From the NCBI GenBank assembly GCA_017163975.1, contig JAFFSR010000033.1, positions 62,001 through 126,000 of the forward strand: 64,000 nucleotides of DNA, written 5' to 3'. Below are positions 57,958 to 64,000 of this stretch, in pieces. The stretch comes from Anastatus disparis (taxonomy: Eukaryota; Arthropoda; Insecta; Hymenoptera; Eupelmidae). The notes below the pieces were generated by a model. That model saw nothing but the letters and a program-made list of their open reading frames with translations. It was not told where the DNA came from and ran no database searches. Within the stretch, counting starts at the first letter, position 1; every line of letters starts with the position of its first letter. The position numbers were made by a program, and so were the translations under genes.

Positions 57958-58330
57958 ACCCTGGTGAAAAAAATCAGGTGACAAGTCACCTGATTTATCA
58001 GGTGATTTATCATGCCAAATATCATGTATCGATTTTGTTGGTTTTTACACGTTTTAAACCATGTTTAGTCAATTTAGAACAATTTTTGAAAAATTTAAAA
58101 AATTTTTGAACTTAGAAATTTTTTTGTGATTTAGTCAAAATTTTTTCTAAGACCAAATTATCTAAAAAATTTTCTAAGTTCAAAATTTTCCAAAATTTTC
58201 AAAAATTGTTCTAAATTGACTAAGCATGGTTTAAAATGAGTAAAGATCAACAAAATCGTTACATGATGTTTTGGCATGATAAATCACCTGATAAATCAGG
58301 TGATTTATCACCTGATTTTTTTTAATAGGG
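57958..58330. mobile_element. MITE with ~130-bp inverted ends starting CCCTRNT
   Basis: The left end is CCCTGGTGAAAAAAATCAGG and the right end in complement is CCCTATTAAAAAAAATCAGG. CACCTGATTTAT words follow on both sides, and the inner arms share 'catgttt..cgattttgttg' and 'tctaaattgacta' in complement. There is no ORF. It lies between PolB and the OB-fold-like gene. Confidence 0.85.
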
Positions 58331-58407
58331 AATATAGTATTAATAGTACTTAAATTGAATTTTCTTCTATTCTTAACTAGGAACTTTTTTTTTTTGTTAT
58401 AGATAAA

Positions 58408-58707
58408 ATGGACATTTCAAAATTAAACGCCATCGCTAGAGGAGAATTCCTCCCAACAAAAAAATTGACTGAATTGAATCAAGATACTCTGTACATGGTA
58501 ACGAAATTAAAACGAGTGAATACTCGATATGGGTCGAAGACTGTGGCAGAACTGGGTAATGAAATCCAAATTTTCCTACCTAAGAAAATATGCGAAGTGT
58601 TTGAAAAAGATGAAAAGTTTTTAGAAGAAATGCAGAGTGCTGCAAATAAACTCAAACTTTTCATAACATACAAAGGAGGTCATATCATTGAATTTTCAAA
58701 TGCTTAG
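58408..58707 (+). CDS. Small protein, putative OB-fold ssDNA-binding protein (copy 2)
   Basis: This intact 99-residue ORF (MDISKLNAIARGEF) is homologous to 17442-17131. Strand-rich segments (TLYMVTKLKRVN, KTVAELGNEIQIFLPKKI, KLKLFITYKGGHIIEF) and its place just behind PolB suggest a replication accessory protein binding single-stranded DNA. This is inference, as no signature residue proves it. A T-run and AG just upstream suggest it may be on a spliced transcript shared with PolB. Confidence 0.75.
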   Translation: MDISKLNAIARGEFLPTKKLTELNQDTLYMVTKLKRVNTRYGSKTVAELGNEIQIFLPKKICEVFEKDEKFLEEMQSAANKLKLFITYKGGHIIEFSNA

Positions 58708-58711
58708 TGAC

Positions 58712-58805
58712 TTTAATAAGTGTTTATAATAAGTGTTTATAATAAGTGTTTATAATAAGTATTCATAATAAGTGTTTATAATAAGTGTTTATAATAAGTA
58801 TTTAT
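58712..58805. repeat. Tandem AATAAGTGTTTAT repeat
   Basis: About seven 13-14-bp units follow the stop codon of the OB-fold-like gene. They may form its 3' UTR. Confidence 0.85.
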
Positions 58806-58944
58806 AATTAATATATATATATAATTATGAGGATGTGTATAAATAAAATATAGTATGATAATAAATTTAATGTTTAATTTCAAAACGTGTTTATTTTATT
58901 TTAAATTAGTAATATACATTATTAAATACATTTTTCTCAAATGA

Positions 58945-59355
58945 TTATGATATGTAAATTCGAATTCTTTGATTAATAACTTTTCTACAAATTACACATT
59001 TTTTAACAATGGATGAACAATGATAACAACAACAACAGTGTCCACAGGGTATAAATGTGACTTCTACTTCATTATCAAGACAAATTTTACATCTATTGGT
59101 ATTTTCTTCTTCAGCAGAATCATTCCGACAAGGTATACCTCGGATGAAGCGGCAACGGCCATTCCACTTTTTGTGCTCCAATAATGGATTGTCATCAATT
59201 TCCCATCTACAGATTTCTGTAGAACATTCAAAGCAACGGACTTTATCTATTTCACCAGTGTAGTAGAATCCTGCTGCAGCTAAATCTTCAGGTTTTAAAA
59301 AACTCAAAGGCCAATTTTTAAAACTTTCAAGACGGTTTTGCTGTATTCGATACAT
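58945..59355 (-). CDS. iap: Viral-type inhibitor of apoptosis: one BIR plus RING
   Basis: This intact 136-residue protein has a single BIR domain with zinc ligands C41, C44, H61 and C68 (C-x2-C-x16-H-x6-C). The RING finger C89, C92, C104, H106, C110, C113, C120, C123 (CKIC...CGH...CVIC) reaches nearly to the C-terminus. BIR-RING IAPs bind caspases or IAP antagonists and ubiquitylate partners through the RING. A virus-borne copy would delay death of the infected cell. Typical baculovirus IAPs have two BIRs and are about twice as long. A TATA-like TTTATAAAG lies ~35 nt upstream. It is placed between the OB-fold-like gene and integrase and is absent from copy 1. Cytosolic location is inferred. 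Confidence 0.92.
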   Translation of the reverse strand: MYRIQQNRLESFKNWPLSFLKPEDLAAAGFYYTGEIDKVRCFECSTEICRWEIDDNPLLEHKKWNGRCRFIRGIPCRNDSAEEENTNRCKICLDNEVEVTFIPCGHCCCCYHCSSIVKKCVICRKVINQRIRIYIS

Positions 59356-59410
59356 GATTACGTTGAATTATTAGTAAGTTTTTATTCTTTATAAATTAAT
59401 TACAAAATAC

Positions 59411-60334
59411 TTATTGAGCATCTGCTTTATTAATCCAACTATTGTGAGTATTGTCGAAACCAAGCCACTTCACTAATACTTCATTTCCACGTCTTCTAAG
59501 AATCTTCTCTACAAGATAGTAATCAGGATATTCGACACTTTGTAATTCTTGTTCATAAAAACCTCCAGCTATTGGTTGATCTTTGTAATCCTGCAAGAGA
59601 AAAGTAACTGGTTTTGTTTTTCGAACTCGGTGTACAGTAAATATTTCAGTAGACCAGTTGGGTGTATATCCTTTTTCGAATACTTGTTTCAACTTGCTTA
59701 CTCGTACTTTATCACCAACTTTGAACTTTGGTTTCTTTTCTATTAAATTAACATTATGCTTGAATCGTCGAAGAACTTCAGCTTCGTTTTCAGCTGTAAC
59801 ATCTTTCGGTTTCATATTAATAGTCCGATGCTTCTCATCATTGTACTTGTCAATCAAATTGGGGATAATATCAATCCACTTGTAGTTACCACGTAAACTA
59901 AACTGTTTCCACATTTTGTTTTTGAGCGTACGATTAAAGCGTTCGCAAATAGACGCTTTGAGATTGCTATAAGTCCAGTAGAGATTGATTTTATATTGTT
60001 GCATGAGATTCTGGAAATTGGTATTATAGAACTCCTTGCCTCGGTCGGTGTGAAGATTCTTAGGCACTCTACCTTTTCTCAATACAGACTTCATAGCAGC
60101 AGAAACATCCATACCAGTTTTTTGTTTTACTAGAACAGCCCAGGCGTATTTTGAAAAAACATCTATAACTGTAAGCATGTATTTGTAGCCTTTGTTTTCT
60201 CGAGAATAAGGTTGCATCTCTACCAAATCAGCTTGCCAAGTCTCATCCAAACCTCGCACATCGAACTTTCGACGAGGATAATTACGACGTGCTGGCTTGT
60301 GAAGCTCTTCTACAAGTCTATGACGTTGTTCCAT
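59411..60334 (-). CDS. Chromodomain DDE integrase of Polinton
   Basis: This intact 307-residue integrase has the catalytic triad D36 (QADLVEM), D97 (HTDRGKEFYN) and E131 (CERFNRTLK), with 33 residues between the last two. The C-terminal chromodomain spans residues ~268-307 (YYLVEKILRRRGNEVLVKW...SWINKADAQ). It would insert the linear element into chromatin. The N-terminal zinc-binding domain common in retroviral integrases is absent or very short. The start overlaps the end of the fibre-like gene by 25 nt in a different frame. It lies among virion genes, not gag/pol, so it is not from an LTR element. Confidence 0.95.
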   Translation of the reverse strand: MEQRHRLVEELHKPARRNYPRRKFDVRGLDETWQADLVEMQPYSRENKGYKYMLTVIDVFSKYAWAVLVKQKTGMDVSAAMKSVLRKGRVPKNLHTDRGKEFYNTNFQNLMQQYKINLYWTYSNLKASICERFNRTLKNKMWKQFSLRGNYKWIDIIPNLIDKYNDEKHRTINMKPKDVTAENEAEVLRRFKHNVNLIEKKPKFKVGDKVRVSKLKQVFEKGYTPNWSTEIFTVHRVRKTKPVTFLLQDYKDQPIAGGFYEQELQSVEYPDYYLVEKILRRRGNEVLVKWLGFDNTHNSWINKADAQ

Positions 60335-60705
60335 CGATGGTTATCGATTGACTGTTTTGCACTAACAGAGATAATGCCTCCTTTTATAGTCTCAAGCTCC
60401 AACTGGCTTTGTATGAATTTCTTATCTAGCTCGTCTCTATGAACCTCTACAATTTTATCTAGGTTATTGAGATCACTTCTCAAACTAGATATTGAATCTA
60501 ATAATTTTTGAACTTCCAAACGTACGATACGCTGTAAAGTATCTAAATTTACAGCTTCATTGAGTTGATTAGGTGATGCGAGATTACGAAGCCTCTTATT
60601 TTCCATATCGTATTGTCCATCTTTTGTGAGTTTATAGCCAATACCCGGAGGTCCTCGACTACCCTCACTTCGTTTGAGATTACGTCCGAATACATCGACG
60701 CTCAT
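60310..60705 (-). CDS. Fibre-like coiled-coil protein (copy 2)
   Basis: This intact 131-residue protein has GSRGPPGIGY (collagen-like), then DGQYDMENKRLRNLASPNQLNEAVNL, followed by a long amphipathic coiled coil (residues ~60-110). The NKR-x-x-NLA-x-P...AVNL pattern resembles the neck motif of phage tail-fibre proteins, suggesting a trimeric fibre or attachment protein of the virion (inference). Its TATA box (60748-60739) overlaps the end of the upstream gene. It is almost identical in copy 1, where it is also intact. Confidence 0.78.
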   Translation of the reverse strand: MSVDVFGRNLKRSEGSRGPPGIGYKLTKDGQYDMENKRLRNLASPNQLNEAVNLDTLQRIVRLEVQKLLDSISSLRSDLNNLDKIVEVHRDELDKKFIQSQLELETIKGGIISVSAKQSIDNHRWNNVIDL

Positions 60706-60736
60706 TTTGATAATGCACGGTATAGGTGTCTACACC

Positions 60737-61684
60737 TCAATATATATAGCCTCCTTCACGTAACTCTTCTATAATTGAATGTATCTCATTTGTATGGCTA
60801 GGGTTTCCAGCTTCTCTTTCAGCAATGAGTAATCGAAGTCTATCAACAAGTTCATTTGGATCATCCCAGTATATGTAATCCATTCTCGTATCTCTTCTTG
60901 CAATTTTATATCGAGGTAACGATCCTCCTCTTTTTTTCAATGAAAACAAAGGACTAATGATACTGTCGAATTTCTTACTTTTGTGCGTACGAATAGACTC
61001 ATCACTTCTGTAGCGTCGTTTGTGAGCATTAGTAGTTTCAAGAATCTTCTTGTAATTTTGCATATCATTAGTGTTTATCTGACCTCTATCGGGATTTTTC
61101 GTAATTAACAATTCTAACAATCCTTTAGTTTTTGGATATTTTTGATCTTTTATACGAATGTTTTTACCTTCGAAAAATAGAGGTGAGTCACCAATTAAGT
61201 AACTATTACCTTCCTTGCGTACTCCATAAACTTTATCCAATTGTTTTGATTGATCCTCATTGAGCATATGAATGTACTTATTATCAAGCAATAAATCATC
61301 TTCTTTTTTTTCTAATTCCTGCTCACTTGTAGCTGATTCAAATTCCGTATCAACTTGTCGAATAGTATCGTTTAATGACGTATCTATAGCATCATCATCA
61401 ATGGATGAAGAGGAAGGAGAAGAAGGCTGCAAGAAGGAGGAATAAGTATCATTGTTTTTTATGACTTTTTTTTTATTTTTTGCTATGTCACGTATAAAAT
61501 CATTATTTTTCTCAGTAGTAGCAACGAGTTTCTGAAGAGGATCAACGATAGGTTTGAATGTCTCGCCAAATGCTCTTTCAATATTCTCTTTTCCAAACTT
61601 CAGCATGTTATATTTTCGTTTGACTGCATTGCGTGCTTGCACAAGTTGATGTAGAACATCTTTCTTTCGTCGAATGTCAGCCAT
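60737..61684 (-). CDS. Conserved Polinton coiled-coil protein, function unknown
   Basis: This intact protein has 315 residues. Its N-terminus (MADIRRKKDVLHQL...RNAVKRKYNMLKFGKENIE) is helical and basic. The middle (~75-130) is Ser/Asp/Glu-rich and probably disordered. The C-terminal part has GNSYLIGDSPLF, a basic NAHKRRYRSDESIRTHKSKK, and MDYIYWDDPNELVDRLRLLI followed by EIHSIIEELREGG. This family is recurrent in insect Polinton-like loci in my experience, but no function is known to me. It lies between the ATPase and fibre-like genes in one direction, consistent with a virion or packaging role. Confidence 0.8.
   Translation of the reverse strand: MADIRRKKDVLHQLVQARNAVKRKYNMLKFGKENIERAFGETFKPIVDPLQKLVATTEKNNDFIRDIAKNKKKVIKNNDTYSSFLQPSSPSSSSIDDDAIDTSLNDTIRQVDTEFESATSEQELEKKEDDLLLDNKYIHMLNEDQSKQLDKVYGVRKEGNSYLIGDSPLFFEGKNIRIKDQKYPKTKGLLELLITKNPDRGQINTNDMQNYKKILETTNAHKRRYRSDESIRTHKSKKFDSIISPLFSLKKRGGSLPRYKIARRDTRMDYIYWDDPNELVDRLRLLIAEREAGNPSHTNEIHSIIEELREGGYIY
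60739..60748 (-). promoter_or_regulatory. TATA box of the fibre-like gene, inside the upstream stop region
   Basis: TATATATATT on the minus strand encodes the last codons (Y-I-Y) and touches the TGA of the coiled-coil gene. It lies ~35-40 nt before the fibre-like ATG. Confidence 0.55.
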
Positions 61685-61725
61685 GTTTACGCTTCAGCGA
61701 ACAATGATGAATTGTTTTCTTAGGA

Positions 61726-62430
61726 CTATGTGCGCGCTATATTTATAGCAAAACAATCAAAGCCTTTTCTATATCTACCAGAATTGATTGAACTATCTTT
61801 GTCGATCATCAAAAATCCGTATTTATCATCAGTCCAACACTTGGAGCACAATTCTTTGAATTGCGCGTAAGTCATGTCTGAATTGACGTGATCATCGTAT
61901 AAGTGTCTCAAATTGACGTCATCTTGACGAAAAATCACCAACAAATTGACATTGTCTCTGACTAGATGTTTTGGAATTCGAGCATAAGATTGACAGAGAT
62001 AGAAACAATCAACATCTTTGTGTCTACCCATACAGAAATAAATTCTGATATTATCTTGTTTTTCACAGGCTACATCATCAAAAATCATGACAGAATTTGG
62101 AAGCGCATTATCAGGGGCTACAACAGATTCGTGCTCACTAAAGGGAAAGTATTGTACACCTTCTAAAGGCTCTAGGAGGTCCTTCAAAAACTTATACTTT
62201 GGTTGATTCAAAGACTTGGAGTAAACATAGACGTTTTCAAACCTGAGACCATTAGGATGCGTTATTAGTGCTAACAGACTATTGGTTTTACCACAATTGG
62301 ATGGACCGCAAAATACAGCTCGAATACTGTTTGGAAGTAAGTCTCCATGCCTCTTTAATTTCTTCTCATGCTCCACGATAGTGTCGAAATTTTCTATCGG
62401 TAGCTTAACGGATTGTTCTTTGAAATTCAT
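61726..62430 (-). CDS. DNA-packaging ATPase (A32/FtsK-HerA superfamily)
   Basis: This intact 234-residue protein starts MNFKEQSVKLP at 62430. The upstream ATG at 62460 is rejected because the predicted initiator (A at 62445) lies downstream of it. The P-loop GPSNCGKT spans residues 42-49, Walker B VMIFDDV spans 114-120, and a downstream YARIPKHLVRDNVNLLVIF segment fits the ATPase core. Polinton and adenovirus-like viruses use such ATPases to move genomes into capsids. It is divergent from the PLA2 gene over a shared TATA core, and its own 3' end carries the TATA box of the next gene. Confidence 0.93.
   Translation of the reverse strand: MNFKEQSVKLPIENFDTIVEHEKKLKRHGDLLPNSIRAVFCGPSNCGKTNSLLALITHPNGLRFENVYVYSKSLNQPKYKFLKDLLEPLEGVQYFPFSEHESVVAPDNALPNSVMIFDDVACEKQDNIRIYFCMGRHKDVDCFYLCQSYARIPKHLVRDNVNLLVIFRQDDVNLRHLYDDHVNSDMTYAQFKELCSKCWTDDKYGFLMIDKDSSINSGRYRKGFDCFAINIART
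61738..61747 (-). promoter_or_regulatory. TATA box of the coiled-coil gene within the ATPase C-terminus
   Basis: TATAAATATA on the minus strand encodes part of the ATPase C-terminus (AINIA). It lies ~54 nt before the ATG of the next gene at 61684. Confidence 0.5.
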
Positions 62431-62444
62431 TATGACAGCACGTC

Positions 62445-62500
62445 TGACATACGAATGCATGACCAGCTATAAATACAGGGCTTCTATACCCAATGCCTCA
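62445..62500. promoter_or_regulatory. Divergent ATPase/PLA2 promoter with one shared TATA core
   Basis: TATAAATA at 62468-62475 reads TATTTATA on the other strand. Initiators lie on both sides: TCAGTC with its A at 62500 (plus, 32 nt away) and TCAGAC with its A at 62445 (minus, 30 nt away). Predicted leaders are 26 nt (PLA2) and 15 nt (ATPase). Confidence 0.6.
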
Positions 62501-62525
62501 GTCTTCATTTAGTCTTCGAAGTGTG

Positions 62526-63356
62526 ATGATCGTATATAGACAACGACGACTTGGTCGCAGTTTTGTCAACAAGCTACTTAATAGTCTTTCAATCGAACTT
62601 CATATACCCGGCTACCAATACTGTGGACCCGGTACAAGATTAGCTAAACGTTTAGCTAGAGGTGATCCAGGAATTAATCCTCTCGATAGAGCTTGTAAAG
62701 AGCACGACATTGCTTATTCACAGAATCGTGAAAACGTAGAAGCTAGAAACGCTTCTGATAGAATTTTAGCAGAAAAAGCTAATCAAAGGATTTCATCAAA
62801 AGACGCTAGCTTTGGAGAGAAAGCAGCTGCATTTGCAATTACAAACATTATGAAAGTAAAGTCTAAATTCGGAATGGGTATGAAGAAGAAGGGTAAGAGA
62901 AGGAGGAGGAAGCCTTCTACTACTACTTTCAATACAATAGTAAAGGCTGCATCAAAATCAATAGTTCCTACAAAATGTGCTCGAAAAGCCATTTTGTCAG
63001 CTCTAAAAGGTGCACGTAATGCTGTTAAAAAAGTAGGTGGTAAAAAGAATGTCAAAATTCCACGTACTTTACCAGTTCCAAAGAAAGTAGGAGGTTTCTT
63101 ACCATTTCTTATACCAATCTTTGCAGGTTTGAGTGCTGTCGGTGGTATAGCTGGAGGTGCCGCTGGAATCGCTAAAGCAGTAAACGATTCCAAAGCTGCT
63201 AAGCAACAATTAGAAGAAAATAAGAGACATAATATAAAGATGGAAGAAATAGCTCTTGGTAAAGGTCTTTACTTGAAACCATATAAAACTGGTCTTGGTC
63301 TTCGTATGAAACCAAAGAATTCATTAAAAAAAAAAAAAAAAAGATCCTCAAAGTAA
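62526..63356 (+). CDS. PLA2-type minor capsid protein
   Basis: This 276-residue protein starts MIVYRQRRLGR. The ATG at 62493 lies upstream of the predicted initiator and its equivalent in copy 1 is ATA, so it is rejected. The phospholipase A2 signature is complete: calcium loop YCGPGT (residues 32-37) and catalytic H60-D61 in CKEHDIAYS. The type is that of parvovirus VP1 and adintovirus PLA2 proteins, used to breach endosomal membranes. A highly basic block (KKKGKRRRRKPS) follows, then a hydrophobic FLPFLIPIFAGLSAVGG...AAGIAKA region resembling a membrane-active or virion-core segment. The frame ends just after an A17 run; the protease continues in the -1 frame. Confidence 0.92.
   Translation: MIVYRQRRLGRSFVNKLLNSLSIELHIPGYQYCGPGTRLAKRLARGDPGINPLDRACKEHDIAYSQNRENVEARNASDRILAEKANQRISSKDASFGEKAAAFAITNIMKVKSKFGMGMKKKGKRRRRKPSTTTFNTIVKAASKSIVPTKCARKAILSALKGARNAVKKVGGKKNVKIPRTLPVPKKVGGFLPFLIPIFAGLSAVGGIAGGAAGIAKAVNDSKAAKQQLEENKRHNIKMEEIALGKGLYLKPYKTGLGLRMKPKNSLKKKKKRSSK
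63326..63342 (+). promoter_or_regulatory. A17 run, candidate slippage site between PLA2 and protease
   Basis: Seventeen A precede 'gatcctc'. The PLA2 frame ends 14 nt later, whereas the -1 frame stays open into the protease. Copy 1 has an A10 run at the same place and also needs a -1 step. Confidence 0.55.
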
Positions 63357-63721
63357 AATTACCTCGAAGAGCACTCACCGATGCTGATCTCATCAAGTAT
63401 GCAAAAATCCTGAAAATCTCAAATTTTCGAGGAGTATTCATGAGGAATGCTATGCCTATTAATGGACCACACTATAGAGAATCAGCTATTGTTAATCTCG
63501 ATGATGCAGATGGACCTGGAACGCACTGGGTAGCATATCGCAAACGAGGAAACGATGTTGTGTATTTCGATAGCTTCGGTGATCTTCAACCTCCTTTGGA
63601 TTTAATGACATATCTGAGAGTAGACAACATCAAGTACAATCCTGAGAGGTATCAAGACTTTGATACTTTTAATTGCGGTCATCTTTGTCTAAGATTCTTG
63701 AGTAATACTCTTGATATATAA
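63341..63721 (+). CDS. Adenain-like cysteine protease (virion maturation)
   Basis: The catalytic order H...D...C is seen in GTHWVAY, VYFDSFGD and RYQDFDTFNCGHLCLRFL, with a Q in YQDF as a likely oxyanion residue. This is the adenovirus-type maturation protease pattern. Coding homology begins right after the A-run (KVKLPRRALTDADLIKYAKIL), upstream of the first in-frame ATG at 63440, so translation probably enters from the PLA2 frame by a -1 shift or uses a non-obvious start. The stop overlaps the TATA box of the penton-like gene. It is undamaged, unlike copy 1. Confidence 0.9.
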   Translation, partial: KILKVKLPRRALTDADLIKYAKILKISNFRGVFMRNAMPINGPHYRESAIVNLDDADGPGTHWVAYRKRGNDVVYFDSFGDLQPPLDLMTYLRVDNIKYNPERYQDFDTFNCGHLCLRFLSNTLDI

Positions 63722-63723
63722 AG
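63715..63723 (+). promoter_or_regulatory. TATA box of the penton-like gene overlapping the protease stop codon
   Basis: TATATAAAG contains the protease stop TAA (63719-63721). An initiator-like TTCATT lies about 30 nt downstream, and the penton-like ATG is at 63764. Confidence 0.6.
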
Positions 63724-63763
63724 AAAGAATGATGAGTATTTGTTCATTATGTGTTCAACAATC

Positions 63764-64000
63764 ATGGTAGATTCATTGACTTTGAGTCTTTCGAGTACAT
63801 CGTCTGTACTGGAAGAACAGTATTTTCCACCAATTGAACTTTCACCTGACAAGAATTACGTTCTCGGATTAGTTGCTTTCATGACATTCAATTCTATACC
63901 TAATATCGACAAGGGTAGTAATCTATTCCACGTTGGACAGGAAGAAATTGTTTTACCGACTGGTAGTTATGAAATTGAGGATATAGAGAATTATCTCAGT
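63764..64000 (+). CDS. Penton-like minor capsid protein (partial, cut by window end)
   Basis: The first ~79 codons (MVDSLTLSFSSTSSVLEEQ, SPDKNYVLGLVAFMTFNS, PTGSYEIEDIENYLS) match the protein at 20891-20205. This gene is intact as far as seen. By comparison with copy 1, the major capsid gene should follow beyond the window. Confidence 0.85.
   Translation, partial: MVDSLTLSLSSTSSVLEEQYFPPIELSPDKNYVLGLVAFMTFNSIPNIDKGSNLFHVGQEEIVLPTGSYEIEDIENYLS

Larger units (their letters stand above)
57771..58402 (+). other. Candidate intron between PolB and the OB-fold-like gene, filled with repeats
   Basis: AAG|GTTAGT at 57771 matches the donor of the small intron at 53125. A run of T followed by GTTATAG ends at 58402, 6 nt before the next ATG. 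The interval contains an 11-bp satellite patch and a MITE. Splicing is an inference from the site sequences. Confidence 0.4.
52743..64000 (+). mobile_element. Polinton/Maverick (adintovirus-like) copy 2, mostly intact, truncated by window end
   Basis: In order it holds a VDxQGF-family pseudogene (-), PolB (+), OB-fold-like protein (+), IAP (-), integrase (-), fibre-like protein (-), coiled-coil protein (-), ATPase (-), PLA2 protein (+), protease (+) and penton-like protein (+, cut). Its right part is collinear with copy 1 in the opposite orientation. Most ORFs are undamaged. No terminal inverted repeat could be identified at the left, and the right end is outside the window. Confidence 0.92.

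Noticed and set aside
59411..60334. LTR retrotransposon integrase
   Set aside because: No gag, protease-RT-RNase H or LTRs are present. Neighbours are PolB, ATPase and capsid-type genes, so it belongs to a Polinton.
62431..62460. Upstream ATG of the ATPase gene (MHSYV...)
   Set aside because: It lies before the predicted initiator at 62445 and has no counterpart with a start in copy 1.
62493..62525. Upstream ATG of the PLA2 gene (MPQSS...)
   Set aside because: It lies before the predicted initiator and is ATA in copy 1, so the ATG at 62526 is preferred.

Overview
The window is AT-rich eukaryotic DNA, almost certainly from an arthropod and most likely an insect. It is made almost entirely of mobile elements and repeats. 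The evidence is R1-clade non-LTR retrotransposons, tRNA-derived SINEs, TTAA-flanked MITEs, a Tc1-like transposase, and two copies of a Polinton/Maverick (adintovirus-like) virus-transposon. The species cannot be named from the sequence, and no convincing ordinary host gene was found.

Layout. (1) 1-13125: two minus-strand R1-clade elements in tandem, each inserted into (AAT)n. The arrays are 1.4 kb at the left and 0.5 kb between the copies. The second copy is a mosaic whose 3' end comes from another R1-type family. (2) 13126-16790: nested foldback and TTAA MITEs and a GAATTC-rich minisatellite. (3) 16796-27390: a decayed Polinton copy. Read on the minus strand from the PLA2 gene it carries the PLA2-type minor capsid protein, protease, penton-like protein, major capsid protein, two paralogues of an unknown family, an OB-fold-like protein and a small MG-starting ORF. 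On the plus strand it carries the ATPase, a coiled-coil protein, a fibre-like protein and the integrase, which is split by a LINE fragment. (4) 29776-37620: a giant imperfect palindrome with arms of 3.7-4.2 kb, each holding a SINE and an 11-bp satellite. (5) 37620-49045: a dense graveyard with a DD38E Tc1-like pseudogene, two 1.4-kb direct repeats and several hairpin elements. It also holds a duplicated module with histone-type 3' stem-loops, which in one copy includes a divergent TATA/Inr promoter pair and a small acidic-protein gene. (6) 49130-52030: a tandem array of ~720-bp units broken by a SINE. (7) 52743-64000: a second, far better preserved Polinton in the opposite orientation, running off the window.

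How the viral genes fit together. The right copy has an intact protein-primed type B DNA polymerase, a chromodomain DDE integrase, an A32/FtsK-HerA-like packaging ATPase, an adenain-like protease, a PLA2-type entry/minor capsid protein and a penton-like capsid protein, plus an OB-fold-like small protein. The major capsid protein is visible only in the left copy. It also carries a compact BIR-RING inhibitor of apoptosis. The organisation is compact: TATA boxes are embedded in the last codons of upstream genes, one TATA core lies between the divergent ATPase and PLA2 genes, integrase overlaps the fibre-like gene, and the PLA2 and protease frames are separated in both copies by a -1 step at an A-run.

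The most novel signals are: the histone-type stem-loop module with its acidic protein; the viral IAP; the conserved A-run frameshift; a covarying hairpin found three times in the Polintons; a conserved small ORF starting MGxTPSHTTQN; and a set of foldback elements that share a CCCTR-type terminus but carry unrelated palindromic word arrays.
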